Shown here: positions 26,101 through 40,500 of the stretch, piece by piece
Position numbering within the stretch: the stretch's first letter is position 1
Layout of the letters: each line of letters starts with the position of its first letter
Source of the DNA: Calliopsis andreniformis
Taxonomy: Eukaryota; Arthropoda; Insecta; Hymenoptera; Andrenidae
Length of the DNA stretch: 64,000 nt
Direction of reading: 5' to 3'
Assembly (NCBI RefSeq): GCF_051401765.1
Contig: NW_027480422.1
Span: forward strand, 21,098,001 to 21,162,000
Notes under the pieces: generated by a model
The model's input: only the letters and a program-made list of their open reading frames with translations
Databases searched by the model: none
What the model was told of the DNA's origin: nothing
Position numbers and translations under genes: made by a program

Positions 26101-29100
26101 GCTGTGGTGGAGCAACGCCATAGAGCGAAACCTAGGTTGACCGGAACGTAGAAATGACCATAACTTTCATACTGGTTGCAATTATTCATTTTATACGATG
26201 GAAAAACTGTTGTATTTATATTGTATTTTATGTTTCGGGCGTTGACTTCTAAGACCCTAGCTATTCGGTCTGGTGGAGCAACGCCCTAGAGAGAAGCCTA
26301 GGTTGCCCGAAACGTAGAAATGACCATTACTTTCACTCCGGTTGCAATTATTCATGCTATACGATGGAAAAACTGTTGTATTTTTATTGTATTTTATGCT
26401 TCTGGCGTTGACTTCTTAGGCCCTATATATGTTCGATACGGTGGAGCATCGCCCTAGAGTGAAGCCTAGGTTGCCCGGAACCTAGAAATGGCCGTTACTT
26501 TCACAATGTTTGCTATCATTAATTGTATACGATGGAAAAAGTGTTGTATTTTTATTTTATTTTATGCTTCTGGCGTTGACGTCTAAGGCCCTAACTACTC
26601 GATCTGGTAGAGCAACGCCCTAGAGTGAAGCCTAGGTTTACCGGAGCGTAGAAATGACTATTATCTTCACACTGTTTGCAATTATTCCTGTTATGCGATG
26701 GAAAAACTGTTGGATTTTTATTGTACTTTATGCTTCTGGCGTTGACTTCTAAGGCCCTATCTATTCGATCTGGTGGAGCAATGCCTCAGAGTTAAGTCTA
26801 GGATGCCCGTAACGCTGAAATGGCCATTACTTTCACACTGGTTGCAATTATTCGTTTTATACGATGGAAAAGCTGTTGTATTTATATTGTATTTTATGCA
26901 TCTGGCGTTGACTTCTTAGGCCCTAACTATTCGATCCAGTGGAGCAACGCCTTAGAGTGAAGTCTCGATTGCCCGGAGCGTAGAAATGACCATTACTTTC
27001 ACACTGTTTGCAATTATTCATTTTATACGATGAAAAAACTGTTGTATTTATATTGTATTTTACTCTTCTGGCATTGACTTTTAAGGCCCTAACTATTCGA
27101 TGTGGTGGCGCAACGCCCTAGAGTGAAGCCTAGGTTGCCCGGAACGTAGAAATGACCATTAGCTTCACACTGTTTGCAATTATTCATTTTATACGATGGA
27201 AAAACGGTTGTATTTATATTGTATTTTATGCTTCTGGCGTTGACTTCTTAGGCCCTAACTGTTCGATCTGGTAGAACAACGACCTAGAATGAAGCTAGGT
27301 TGTCCGGAATGTAGAAATGGCCATCACTTTCACACTGGTTGCAATTATTCATTTTATACGATGGAAAAACTGTTGTATTTGTATTGCGTTTTATGCTTCT
27401 GGCGTTGTCTTCTTAGGCCCTAACAATTCGATCTGGTAAGGCAACGCCCTCGAGTGATGCCCAGATTGCCCGGAACGTAGAAATGACCATTACCTTTACG
27501 CTTGTTGCAATTATTCCTGATATACGATGAAAAAACTGCTGTATTTTTATTGTACTTTATGCTTGTGGCGTTGACTTCTTAGGCCCTAACTATTCGATCC
27601 GGTGGAGCAACGCCCTAGAGTGAAGTCTAGATTGCCCGGAACGTAGAAATGACCATTACTTTCACACTGTTTGCAATTATTCATTTTATACGATCGAAAA
27701 ACTGTTGTATTTTTATTGTATTTTATGCTTCGGGCGTTGACTTCTAAGGCCCTAACTATTCGATCCGGTGGAGCAACGCCCTAGAGTGAAGTCTAGATTG
27801 CCCAGAACGTAGAAATGACCATTACTTTCACACTGTTTGCAATTATTCCTGTTATACTATGGAAAAACTGTTGTATTTTTATTGTATTTTATGCTTCTGG
27901 CGTTGACTTCTTAGATACTAAATATTCGGTCCGGTGGAGCATCGCCCTAGAGTGAAGCCTAGGTTGCCCGGAACGTAGAAATGACCGTTACTTTCACAAT
28001 GTTTGCAATCATTAATTGTATGCGATGGAAAAAGTGTTGTATTTTTATTTTATTTTATGCCTCTGGCGTTGACGTCTAAGGCCCTAACGACTCGATCTGG
28101 TAGAGCAACGCCCTAGAGTGAAGCCTAGGTTTACCGGAGCGTAGAAATGACTATTATCTTCACACTGTTTGCAATTATTCCTGTTATGCGATGGAAAAAC
28201 TGTTGGATTTTTATTGCACTTTATGCTTCTGGCGTTGACGTCTAAGGCCCTATCTACTCGATCTGGTAGAGCAACGCCCTAGAGTGAAGCCTAGGTTTAC
28301 CGGAGCGTAGAAATGACAATTATCTTCACACTGTTTGCAATTATTCATTTTATACGATGGAAAAACTGTTGTATTTATATTGTATTTTATGCTTCTGGCG
28401 TTGACTTCTTAGGCCCTAACTGTTCGATCTGGTAGAACAACGACCTAGAATGAAGCCAAGGTTGCCCGGAATGTAGAAATGGCCATCACTTTCACACTGG
28501 TTTCAATTATTCATGCTATACGATGGAAAAACTGTTGTATTTTTATTGTATTTTATGTTTCTGGCGTTGACTTCTTAGGCCCTAAATATTCGATTCGGTG
28601 GAGCAACGCCCTAGAGTGAAGTCTAGGTTGCCCGGAACGTAGAAATGACCGTTACTTTCACAATGTTTGCAATCATTAATTGTATACGATGGAAAAACTG
28701 TTGTATTTATATTGTATTTTATGCTTCTGGCGTTGACTTCTTAGGCCCTAACTGTTCGATCTGGTAGAACAACGCCCTAGAGTAAAGCCTAGGTTGCCCG
28801 GAACGTAGAAATTACTATAACTCTCACACTGGTTGCAATTATCCGTTTTATACGATGGAAAAGCTGTAGTATTTATATTGTATTTTATGCTTCTGGCGTT
28901 GACTTCTAACGCCCTATCTGTTCGATCTGGTGGAGCAATGCCTCAGAGTTAAGTCTAGGATGCACGTAACGTTGAAATGGCCATTAGTTTCACACTGGTT
29001 GCAATTATTGATTTTATACGATGGAAAAGCTCTTGTATTTATATTGTATTTTATGCTTCTGGCGTTGTCTTCTTAGGACCTAACTATTCCATCTGGTGGA

Positions 29101-32100
29101 GCAACGCCCTAGAGTGAAGTATAGATTGCCCGGAACGTAGAAATGACCATTAGTTTCACACTGGTTGCAATTATTCATTTCATACGATGGAAAAACTGTT
29201 GTATTTGTATTGTGTTTTATGCTTCTGGCGTTGTCTTCTTAGGCCCTAACTGTTCGATCTGGTGGAACAACGCCCTAGAATGAAGCCCATGTTGCCCGGA
29301 ACGTAGAAATGACCATTACTTTTACACTGGTTGCTATTATTCGTTTTATATGATTTAAAAACTGTTGTATTTTGATTGTATTTTATGCTTCCGGCGTTGA
29401 CTTCTTAGGCCCTAGATATTCGAAGTGGTGGAGCAATGCCTCAGAATTAAGTCTAGGATGCACGTAACGTTGAAATTGCTATTAGTTTCACACTGGTTGC
29501 AATTATTGATTTTATACGATGGAAAAGCTGTTGTATTTATATTGTATTTTATGCTTCGGGCGTTGACTTCTAAGGCCCTAACTATTCGATCCGGTGGAGC
29601 AACGCCCTAGAGTGAAGTCTAGATTGCCCAGAACGTAGAAATGACCATTACTTTCACACTCTTTGCAATTATTCCTGTTATACTATGGAAAAACTGTTGT
29701 ATTTTTATTGTATTTTATGCTTCTGGCGTTGACTTCTTAGATCCTAATTATTCGGTCCGGTGGAGCATCGCCCTAGAGTGAAGCCTAGGTTGCCCGGAAC
29801 GTAGAAATGACCGTTACTTTCACAATGTTTGCAATCATTAATTGTATGCGATGGAAAAAAGTGTTGTATTTTTATTTTATTTTATGCTTCTGGCGTTGAC
29901 GTCTAAGGCCCTAACTACTCGATCTGGTAGAGCAACGCCCTAGAGTGAAGCCTAGGTTTACCGGAGCGTAGAAATGACTATTATCTTCCACTGTTTGCAA
30001 TTATTCCTGTTATGCGATGGAAAAACTGTTGGATTTTTATTGTACTTTATGCTTCTGGCGTTGACTTCTAAGGCCCTATCTATTCGATCTGGTGGAGTAA
30101 TGCCTCTGAGTTAAGTCTAGGATGCCCGTAACGCTGAAATGGCCATTACTTTCACACTGGTTGCAATTATTCGTTTTATACGATGGAAAAGCTGTTGTAT
30201 TTATATTGTATTTTATGCATCTGGCGTTGACTTCTTAGGCCCTAACTATTCGATGTGGTCGAGCAACGGCCTAGAGTGAAGCCTAGGTTGCCCGGAATGA
30301 AGAAGTGACCATCACTTTCACACTGGTGGCAATTATTCTTGCTATACGATGGAAAAACTGTTGTATTTATTTTGTATTTTATGCTTCTGGCGTTGTATTC
30401 AAAGTCTCTAACTATTCGATCTCGTGGAGCAACGCCCTGGAGTTAAGCCTAGGTTGCCCGGAAAGTAGAAATTACCATAACTTTCACGCTGTTTGCAATC
30501 ATTCATTTTATGCGCTGGAAAAGCTGTTGTATTTATATTGTATTTTATGCTTCTGGAGTTGACGTCTAAGGCCGCAGCTATTCGATGTGATGGAGCAACG
30601 CCCAATTGTGAAGCCTAGGTTGCCCGGAATGTAGAAATGACCATAGCTTTCACACTGGTTGCAATTATTCCTGTTATACAAGGGAAAAAATGTTGTATTT
30701 ATATTGTATTTTATGCTTCTGGCGTTGAATTCTTAGGCCCTAACTATTCGATCTGGTGGAGCAACGCCCTAGAGTGAAGCCTAGGATGCCCGGAATGAAG
30801 AAATGACCATCGCCTTCACATTGGCGGCAATTATTCTTGTTATACAATGGAAAAACTGTTGTATTTATTTTGTATTTTATGCTTCAGCCGTTGACTTCTA
30901 AGGCCGTAGCTATTCGATGATGTGGAGCAATGCCCTAGAGTGAAGCCTAGGTTGCCCGGAAAGTAGAAATGACCATTATTTCCACACTGTTTGCAATTAT
31001 TCATTTTATGCAATGGAAAAACTGTTGTATTTATATTGTGTTTTATGCTTCTGGCGTTGACATCCTGGGCCCTAACTATTCTATCTGGAGGAGCAACGCC
31101 CTATAGTAAAGCCTAGGTTGCCCGGAATGCAGAAATGACCATCACTTTCACACTGGTGGCAATTATTCCTGTTATACGATGGAAAAACTTTTGTATTTTT
31201 ATTTTTATTTTATGCTGCGGTCGTTGACTTCTAAGGTCCTAACTATTGGATCTGGTGGAGCAACGCCTTAGGGTGAGGCCTAGGTTGCCCGGAACGTAGA
31301 AATGACCATAACTTTCATACTGGTTGCAATTATTCCTGTTATACGGTGGAAAAGCTGTAGTATTTATATTGTATTTAATGCTTCTGGCGTTGACTTCTAA
31401 GGCCATAGCTATTCGATGTAGTCGAGCAACGGCCTAGAGTGAAGCCTAGGTTGCCCGGAATGAAGAAGTGACCATCACTTTCACACTGGTGGCAATTATT
31501 CTTGCTATACGATGGAAAAACTGTTGTATTTATTTTGTATTTTATGCTTCAGCCGTTGACTTTTAAGGCCCTAACTATTCGATGTGGTGGCGCAACGCCC
31601 TAGAGTGAAGCCTAGGTTGCCCGGAACGTAGAAATGACCATTAGCTTCACACTGTTTGCAATTATTCATTTTATACGATGGAAAAACTGTTGTATTTATA
31701 TTGTATTTTATGCTTCTGGCGTTGACTTCTTAGGCCCTAACTGTTCGATCTGGTAGAACAACGACCTAGAATGAAGTCAAGGTTGCCCGGAATGTAGAAA
31801 TGGCCATCACTTTCACACTGGTTTCAATTATTCATGCTATGCGATGGAAAAACTGTTGTATTTTTATTGTATTTTATGTTTCTGGCGTTGACTTCTTAGG
31901 CCCTAAATATTCGATTCGGTGGAGCAACGCCCTAGAGTGAAGTCTAGGTTGCCCGGATCGTAGAAATGACCGTTACTTTCACAATGTTTGCAATCATTAA
32001 TTGTATACGATGGAAAAACTGTTGTATTTATATTGTATTTTATGCTTCTGGCGTTGACTTCTTAGGCCCTAACTGTTCGATCTGGTAGAACAACGCCATA

Positions 32101-33376
32101 GAGTAAAGCCTAGGTTGCCCGGAACGTAGAAATTACCATAACTCTCACACTGGTTGCAATTATCCGTTTTATACGATGGAAAAGCTGTAGTATTTATATT
32201 GTATTTTATGCTTCTGGCGTTGACTTCTAACGCCCTATCTGTTCGATCTGGTGGAGCAATGCCTCAGAGTTAAGTCTAGGATGCACGTAACGTTGAAATG
32301 GCCATTAGTTTCACACTGGTTGCAATTATTGATTTTATACGATGGAAAAGCTCTTGTATTTATATTGTATTTTATGCTTCTGGCGTTGTCTTCTTAGGAC
32401 CTAACTATTCCATCTGGTGGAGCAACGCCCTAGAGTGAAGTATAGATTGCCCGGAACGTAGAAATGACCATTAGTTTCACACTGGTTGCAATTATTCATT
32501 TCATACGATGGAAAAACTGTTGTATTTGTATTGTGTTTTATGCTTCTGGCGTTGTCTTCTTAGGCCCTAACTGTTCGATCTGGTGGAACAACGCCCTAGA
32601 ATGAAGCCCATGTTGCCCGGAACGTAGAAATGACCATTACTTTTACACTGGTTGCTATTATTCGTTTTATATGATTTAAAAACTGTTGTATTTTGATTGT
32701 ATTTTATGCTTCCGGCGTTGACTTCTTAGGCCCTAGATATTCGAAGTGGTGGAGCAATGCCTCAGAATTAAGTCTAGGATGCACGTAACGTTGAAATTGC
32801 TATTAGTTTCACACTGGTTGCAATTATTCCTGTTATACTATGGAAAAACTGTTGTATTTTTATTGTATTTTATGCTTCTGGCGTTGACTTCTTAGATCCT
32901 AATTATTCGGTCCGGTGGAGCATCGCCCTAGAGTGAAGCCTAGGTTGCCCGGAACGTAGAAATGACCGTTACTTTCACACTCTTTGCAATTATTCCTGTT
33001 ATACTATGGAAAAACTGTTGTATTTTTATTGTATTTTATGCTTCTGGCGTTGACTTCTTAGATCCTAATTATTCGGTCCGGTGGAGCATCGCCCTAGAGT
33101 GAAGCCTAGGTTGCCCGGAACGTAGAAATGACCGTTACTTTCACAATGTTTGCAATCATTAATTGTATGCGATGGAAAAAAGTGTTGTATTTTTATTTTA
33201 TTTTATGCTTCTGGCGTTGACGTCTAAGGCCCTAACTACTCGATCTGGTAGAGCAACGCCCTAGAGTGAAGCCTAGGTTTACCGGAGCGTAGAAATGACT
33301 ATTATCTTCACACTGTTTGCAATTATTCCTGTTATGCGATGGAAAAACTGTTGGATTTTTATTGTACTTTATGCTT
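23146..33376. repeat. Block E copy 1: about 10.2-kb segment, repeated at 37584
   Basis: The left edge is seen where GCCTAGGTTACCCGGAACG begins to match 37584 onward; upstream, 'atgccctagagtgat' and 'cgccattgagcga' differ. From there to about 31750 the match at 14,438 bp is nearly perfect. By eye I found only five substitutions: 23907/38345, 26903/41341, 27545/41983, 28217/42655 and 28619/43057. The block has its own inner repeats, such as a 27-mer spacing (TTTTAAGGCC at 27079 and 31561, 4,482 bp). It also carries shared length markers: +2 near 26426, +1 A at about 29853-29860, and -2 near 29988. Confidence 0.9.
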
Positions 33377-35600
33377 CGGGCGTTGACATCTAAGGCCCTA
33401 ACTATTCGATCTGGGGTAGCAACGCTCCAGAGTGAAGACTAGGTTGCCCGGAACATAGAAATGACCATTACCTTCACACTGCTTGCAATTATACATTTTA
33501 TACGATGGAAAAGCTGTTGTACTTATGCTGTATTTTATTCTTCTGGCGTTGAATTCTAAGTCCCTAGCTATTCGATCTGGTGGAGCAATGCCCTAGAGTG
33601 ATGCCTAGGTTACCCGGAACATAGAAATGACCAGTACTTTCACACTGGTTGCAGCTTTCCTGTTATACGATGGAAAAACAGTTGCATTGTTATTGTATTT
33701 TATGCTTTTGGCGTTGTATTCAAAGTCCCTAACTATTCGATCTGGTGGAGCAATGCCCTGGACTTAAGCCTAGGTTGCCTGGAACGTAGAAATGACCATA
33801 ACATTCACACTGGTTGCAATTATTCGTTTTATACAATGGAAAAACTGTTCTATTTATTTTGTATTTTATGCTTCGGGCGTTGACATCTAAGGCCCTAACT
33901 ATTCGATCTGGTGAAGCAACGGTCTAGAGTGAAGCCTAGTTTGCGCGCAACGTAGAAATGGCCATTGCTTTCACACTGGTTGCAATTATTCCGTCTATAC
34001 GATGGAAAAACTGTTGTATTTTATTGTATTTTATGCTTCCGGCGTTGACTTCTAAGTCCCTAGCTATTCGATCTGGTGGAGCAACGCCCTACAGCGAGAC
34101 CTAGGTTGCCCGGGACGTAGAAATGACCTTTAGTTTCACACTGTTTGCAAATATACATTATATACGATGGAAAAGCTGTTGTATTTATATTGTATTTTAT
34201 GCTTCTGGCGTTGACTTCTTAGGCCCTAACCATTCGATCTGGTGGAACAATGCCCTAGAGTGAAGCCTATGTTGCCCTGAACGTAGAAATGACCATAACT
34301 TTCACACTGGTTGCAATTATTCGTTTTATACAATGGAAAAACTGTTCTATTTATTTTGAATTTTAAGCTTCGGCCGTTTACTTCTAAGGCCCTAGCTATT
34401 CGATCTGGTGGAGCAACGCTCTAGAGTGAAGCTGAGGTTGCCCTGAACGTGGAAATGACCATTACCTTCACACTGCTTGCAATTATACATTTTATACGAT
34501 GGAAAAACTGTTGTACGTATGTTGTATTTTATTCTTCTGGCACAGAATTCTAAGTCCCTAGCTATTCGATCAGGGGGAGCAACGCTCTAGAGTGAAGCCT
34601 AGGTTACCTGTAACATGGAAATGACCAGTACTTTCGCACTGGTTGCAGTTATTCCTGTTATACGATGGAAAAACTGTTGCATTTTTATTGTATTTTATGC
34701 TTCTGGCGTTGACTTCTAAGTCCCGTAACTATGCGATCTGGTGGAGCAACGCCCTACAGTTAAGCCTAGGTTGCCGCGAAAGTAGAAATGACCATAACTT
34801 TCACACTGGTTGCAATTATTCGTTTTATACAATGGAAAAACTGTTCTAATTATTGTGTATTTTATGCTTCTGGCGTTGACTTCTAAGGCCCTAACTATTC
34901 GATCTGGTGGAGCAACGCTCTAGAGTGAAGCCTAGGTTGCCCAGAATGTAGAAATGACCATTACCTTCACACTGCTTGCAATTATACATTTCATACGATG
35001 GAAAAGCTGTTGTACTTATGCTGTATTTTATTCTTCTGGCGTTGAATTCTAAGTCCCTAGCTATTCGATCTGGTGGAGCAATGCCCTAGAGTGAAGCCTA
35101 GGTTACCCGGAACATAGAAATGACCAGTACTTTCACACTGGTTGCAGCTTTCCTGTTATACGATGGAAAAACTGTTGCATTTTTACTGTATTTTATGCTT
35201 CTGGCGTTGTATTCAAAGTCCCTAACTATTCGATCTGGTGGAGCAATGCCCTGGAGTTAAGCCTAGGTTGCCTGGAACGTAGAAATGCCCATAACTTTCA
35301 CACTGGTTGCAATTATTCGTTTTATACAATGGAAAAACTGTTCTATTTATTTTGTATTTTATGCTTCGGGCGTTGACATCTAAGGCCCTAGCTATTCGAT
35401 CTGGTGGAGCAACGCCCTACAGCGAGACCTAGGTTGCCCGGGACGTAGAAATGACCTTTACTTTCACACTGTTTGCAAATATACATTATATACGATGGAA
35501 AAGCTGTTGTATTTATATTGTATTTTATGCTTCTGGCCTTGACTTCTTAGGCCCTAACTATTCGATCTGGTGGAACAATGCCCTAGAGTGAAGCCTATGT
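33377..35600. repeat. D-like block lying between the two E copies
   Basis: After about 33376 the sequence stops matching E2 and instead matches block D. The ATGGAAAAACAGTTGCATTG variant at 33670 is the one at 20891 (12,779 bp, 77 monomers minus 3), and the GCTGAGGTTGCC unit at 34427 follows the one at 21155. The one-base-short GCAGCTTTCC marker recurs at 33651 and 35144. There is an internal 8-mer duplication: the GCAACGCCCTACAGCGAGACC unit at 34081 recurs at 35409, 1,328 bp away. The order of D sub-units is shuffled compared with 20.3-22.5 kb, so this is not a simple copy. Confidence 0.82.
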
Positions 35601-37583
35601 TGCCCTGAACGTAGAAATGACCATTACTCTCACACTGGTTGCAATTATTCCTGTTACACGATGGAAAAACTGTTCTATTTTTATTGTATTTTATGCTTAA
35701 GGCGTTGACTTCTTATGCCGTAGCTATTCGATGTGGTGGAGCAACGCCCTAGAGTGAAGTCTAGGTTGCCAGGAACGTAGAAATGACCATCACTTTCACA
35801 CTGGTTGCAATTATTCCTGTTAAACGATGGAAGAACTGTTGTATGTATATTATATTTTATGCTTCGGGCGTTGACTTCTAAGGCACTAGCTATTCTATCT
35901 GGAGGAACAACGCCCTAGAGTGAAGCCTAGGTTGCCCGGAACGTAGAAATGACCATCACTTTCACACTGGTTGCAATTATTCTTGTTATACAATGGAAAA
36001 ACTGTTGTATTTTATTATATTTTATGCTTCTGACGTTGACTTCTAAGTCCCTTGCTATTCGATCTGGTGGAGCAACGCCCTTGAGCGAAGCCTAGGTTGT
36101 CCGGAACGTAGAAATGACCATCACTTTCACACTGGTTGTAATTATTCCTGTTATACGATGGAATAACTGTTGTATTTATATTTTATTTTATGCTTCTTGC
36201 GTTGACTTCTCAGGACCTAGCTATTCGATCTGGTGGTGCAACACTCTAGAGTGAAGCCTAGGTTGCCCGGAACTTAGAAGTGGCCATCACCTTCACTCTG
36301 GTTGCTATCATTCCTGTTATACGGTGGAAAAACTGTTGTATTTTTATTGTATTTTATGCTTCGGGCGTTGACTTCTAAGGCCGTAGCTATTCGATCTGGT
36401 AGTGCAACGCCCTAGAGTTAAGTCTAGGATGCCCGGAACGTAGAAATGGCCATTGCTTTCACACTGGTTGCACTTATTCGTATGATACGATGGAAAAGCT
36501 GTTGTACATATATCGTATTTTATGCTTCTGGCGTTGACTTCTTAGGACCTAACAATTCGATCTGGTGGAGCAACGCCCTAGGGTGAAGCTCAGGTTGCCC
36601 GGTACGTAGAAATGACCATAACTTTCATGCTGGTTGCAATTATTCGTTTTATACCGTGGAAAAACTGTTGCATTTATCTTGTATTTTATGCGTCTGGAGT
36701 TGTTTTCTAAGGCCCTAACTATTCGACCTGGTGGATCAACGCCCTAGAGTGAAGCCTAGGTTGCACGGAACGTAGAAATGCCCATTACTTTCACACTGGT
36801 TGCCATTATTCCTGTTACACGATGGAAAAACTGTTGTATCTATTTTGCATTTTATGCCTCTGGCGTTGACTCCTAAGGCCGTAGCTATTCGATGTGGTGG
36901 AGCAACGCACTAGAGTGAAGCCTAGGTTGCCCGGAACGTAGAAATGACCATGTCTTTCAGACTGGTTGCAATTATTCCTGTTATACGACGGAAAAACTGT
37001 TGTATTTCTGTTGTATTTTATGCTTCTGGCGTTGACTTCTTAGGCCCTAACTATTTGATCTGGTGGAGCAACGCCCTAGAGAGAAGCCTAGATTGCCCGT
37101 GACGTAGAAATGACCATAACCATCAGACTGGTTGCAATTATTCGTTTTATACGATGGAAAGACTGTTGTATTTATATTGTATGTTATAGTTATGGCGTTG
37201 TCTTCTAGGGCCGTAGCTATTCGATGTGGTTGAGCAACGTCCTTGAGTGAAGCCTAGGTTGCGCGGAACGTAGAAATGACCATGCCTTTCACACTGGTTG
37301 CATTTATTCCTGTTATACGACGGAAAAACTGATGTATTTATATTATATTTTATGCTTCAGCCGTTGACTTCTAAGGCCGTAGCTATTCGATATGGTGGAG
37401 CAACGCCCTAGAGTGAAGCCCAGGTTGCCCGGAAAGTAGAAATGACCATTACTTCCACACTGTTTGCAATTATTCATTTTATACGATGGAAAAACTGTTG
37501 TATTTTTATTGTATTTTATGCTTCTGGCGTTGACTTCTATGTCCCTTGCTTTTCGATCTGGTGGTGCAACGCCATTGAGCGAA
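35601..37583. repeat. C-like diverged monomers between the E copies
   Basis: About 12 monomers with few close partners in the window. The TATAGTTATGGCGTTGTCTT unit with GGTTGAGCAACG near 37190-37240 resembles units near 17770-17820 and 19100-19150 in block C, including the neighbouring CATCAGACTGGTTG or TATCAGACTGGTTG variant. The block ends at about 37583, where the E2 copy starts inside GCCTAGGTTACCC. Inferred: material of the C type was carried with the D-like block when E was duplicated or when the two were brought together. No gene is present. Confidence 0.75.
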
Positions 37584-40500
37584 GCCTAGGTTACCCGGAA
37601 CGTAGAAATGACCAGTACTTTCACACTGGTTGCAGTTATTCCTCTTATACGATGGAAAAACTGTTGCATTTTTTTGTATTTTATGCTTCTGGCGTTGAAT
37701 TCTAAGTCCCTAACTATGCGATCTGGTGGAGTAACGCCCTACAGTTAAGTCTAGGTTGCCCGGAACGTAGAAATGACCTTTACTTTCACACTGTTTGCAA
37801 ATATACATTATATACGATGGAAAATCTGTTGTATTTATATTGTATTTTATGCTTCTGGCGTTGACTTCTTAGGCCCTAACTATTCGATCTGGTGGAACGA
37901 CGCCCTAGAGTGAAGCCTAGGTTGCCCGGAACGTAGAAATGACCTTTACTTTCACACTGTTTGTGGTTATTCATTTTATACGATGGTAAAACTGTTTAAC
38001 TTATGATGTATTTTATTCTTCTGGCGTTGAATTCTAAGTCCCGAGCTATTCGATCTGGTGGAGCGAAGCCCTAGAATAAAGCCTAGGTTACCCGAAACGT
38101 AGAATTGACCAGTACTTTCACACTGGTTGCAGTTATTCCTGTTATAGAATGGAAAAACTCTTGCATTTTTATTGTATTTTATGCTTCTGGCGTTGTATTC
38201 AAAGTCCCTAACTATGCGATCTGGTGGAGCAACGCCCTACAGTTAAGCCTAGGTTGCCTGGAACGTAGGAATGACCTTTACTTTGACGCTCTTTGCAAAT
38301 ATACATCATAGTCGATGGAAAAGCTGTTGTATTTATATTGTATTGTATGCTTCTGGCGTCGGCTTCTTAGGCCCTAACTATTCGATCTGTTGGAACAACG
38401 CCCTGGAGTGAAGCCTAGGTTGCCCGGAATGTAGAAATGACCATTACATTCACGCTGTTGCAATTATACATTTTATACGATGGAAAAACTGCTGTACTTA
38501 TGTTGTAGTTTATTCTACTGGCGTTGACTTCTTAGGCCCTAACTATTCGATCTGGTGGAGCAACACCCTAGAGTGAAGCATAGGTTGCCCGGAACGTAGA
38601 AACGACCATTACCTCACACTGTTTGCGATTATTCATTTTATACGATGGTAAAACTGTTGTACAAATATCGTGTTTTATGATTCTGGCGTTGACTTCTTAG
38701 TCCCTAGCTATTCGGTCAGGTGGAGCATCGCCCTACGGTGAAGCCTAGGTTGCCCGGAACGTAGAAATGACCATTACCTCGCACTGTTTGCAAATATACA
38801 TTATATACCATGGAAAAGCTGTTGTATCTATTTTGTATTTTATGCTTCTGGCGCTGACTTCTTAGGTCCTAACTATTGGATCTGGTGGAGCAACGCCCAG
38901 GTGTGAAGCCTAGGTTGCGCGGAACGTAGAAATGACCATTACCTCGCACTGTTTGCGATTATTCATTTTATACGATGGTAAAACTGTTGTACAAATATCG
39001 TGTTTTATGCTTCTGGCGTTGACTTCTTAGGTCCTAACTATTGGATCTGGAGGAGCAACGCCCAGGTGTGAAGCCTAGGTTGCCCGGAATGTAGAAATGA
39101 CCATAGCTTTCACACTGGTTGCAATTATTCCTGTTATACAAGGGAAAAAATGTTGTATTTATATTGTATTTTATGCTTCTGGCGTTGAATTCTTAGGCCC
39201 TAACTATTCGATCTGGTGGAGCAACGCCCTAGAGTGAAGCCTAGGTTGCCCGGAATGAAGAAATGACCATCGCCTTCACATTGGCGGCAATTATTCTTGT
39301 TATACAATGGAAAAACTGTTGTATTTATTTTGTATTTTATGCTTCAGCCGTTGACTTCTAAGGCCGTAGCTATTCGATGATGTGGAGCAATGCCCTAGAG
39401 TGAAGCCTAGGTTGCACGGAAAGTAGAAATGACCATTATTTCCACACTGTTTGCAATTATTCATTTTATGCAATGGAAAAACTGTTGTATTTATATTGTG
39501 TTTTATGCTTCTGGCGTTGACATCCTGGGCCCTAACTATTCTATCTGGAGGAGCAACGCCCTATAGTAAAGCCTAGGTTGCCCGGAATGCAGAAATGACC
39601 ATCGCTTTCACACTGGTGGCAATTATTCCTGTTATACGATGGAAAAACTTTTGTATTTTTATTTTTATTTTATGCTGCGGTCGTTGACTTCTAAGGTCCT
39701 AACTATTGGATCTGGTGGAGCAACGCCTTAGGGTGAGGCCTAGGTTGCCCGGAACGTAGAAATGACCATAACTTTCATACTGGTTGCAATTATTCCTGTT
39801 ATACGGTGGAAAAGCTGTAGTATTTATATTGTATTTAATGCTTCTGGCGTTGACTTCTAAGGCCATAGCTATTCGATGTGGTCGAGCAACGGCCTAGAGT
39901 GAAGCCTAGGTTGCCCGGAATGAAGAAGTGACCATCACTTTCACACTGGTGGCAATTATTCTTGCTATACGATGGAAAAACTGTTGTATTTATTTTGTAT
40001 TTTATGCTTCAGCCGTTGACTTCTAAGGCCGTAGCTATTCGATGTGGTGGAGCAACGCCCTAGAGTGAAGCCTAGGTTGCCCGGAAAGTAGAAATGACCA
40101 TTACTTCCACACTGTTTGCAATTATTCACTTTATACAATGGAAAAACTGTTGTATTTATATTGTTTTTTATAGTTATGGGGTCGACATCTAAGGCCGTAG
40201 CTATTCGATGTGGTGGAGCAATGCCCTAGAGTGAAGCCTAGGATGCCCGCAACGTAGAAATGACCATATCTTTCGCACTGTTTGCAATTATTCCTGTTAT
40301 ACGATTGAAAAACTGTTGTATTTATATTGTATTTTATGCTTCTGGCGTTGACTTCTAAGGCCGCAGCTATTCGATGTGGTCGAGCAACGCCCTAGAGTGA
40401 AGCCTAGGTTGCCCGAAACATAGAATTGACCATATCTTACGCACTGGCTGCAATTATTCCTGTTATACGATGGAAAAGCTGTTGTATTTATATTGTATTT

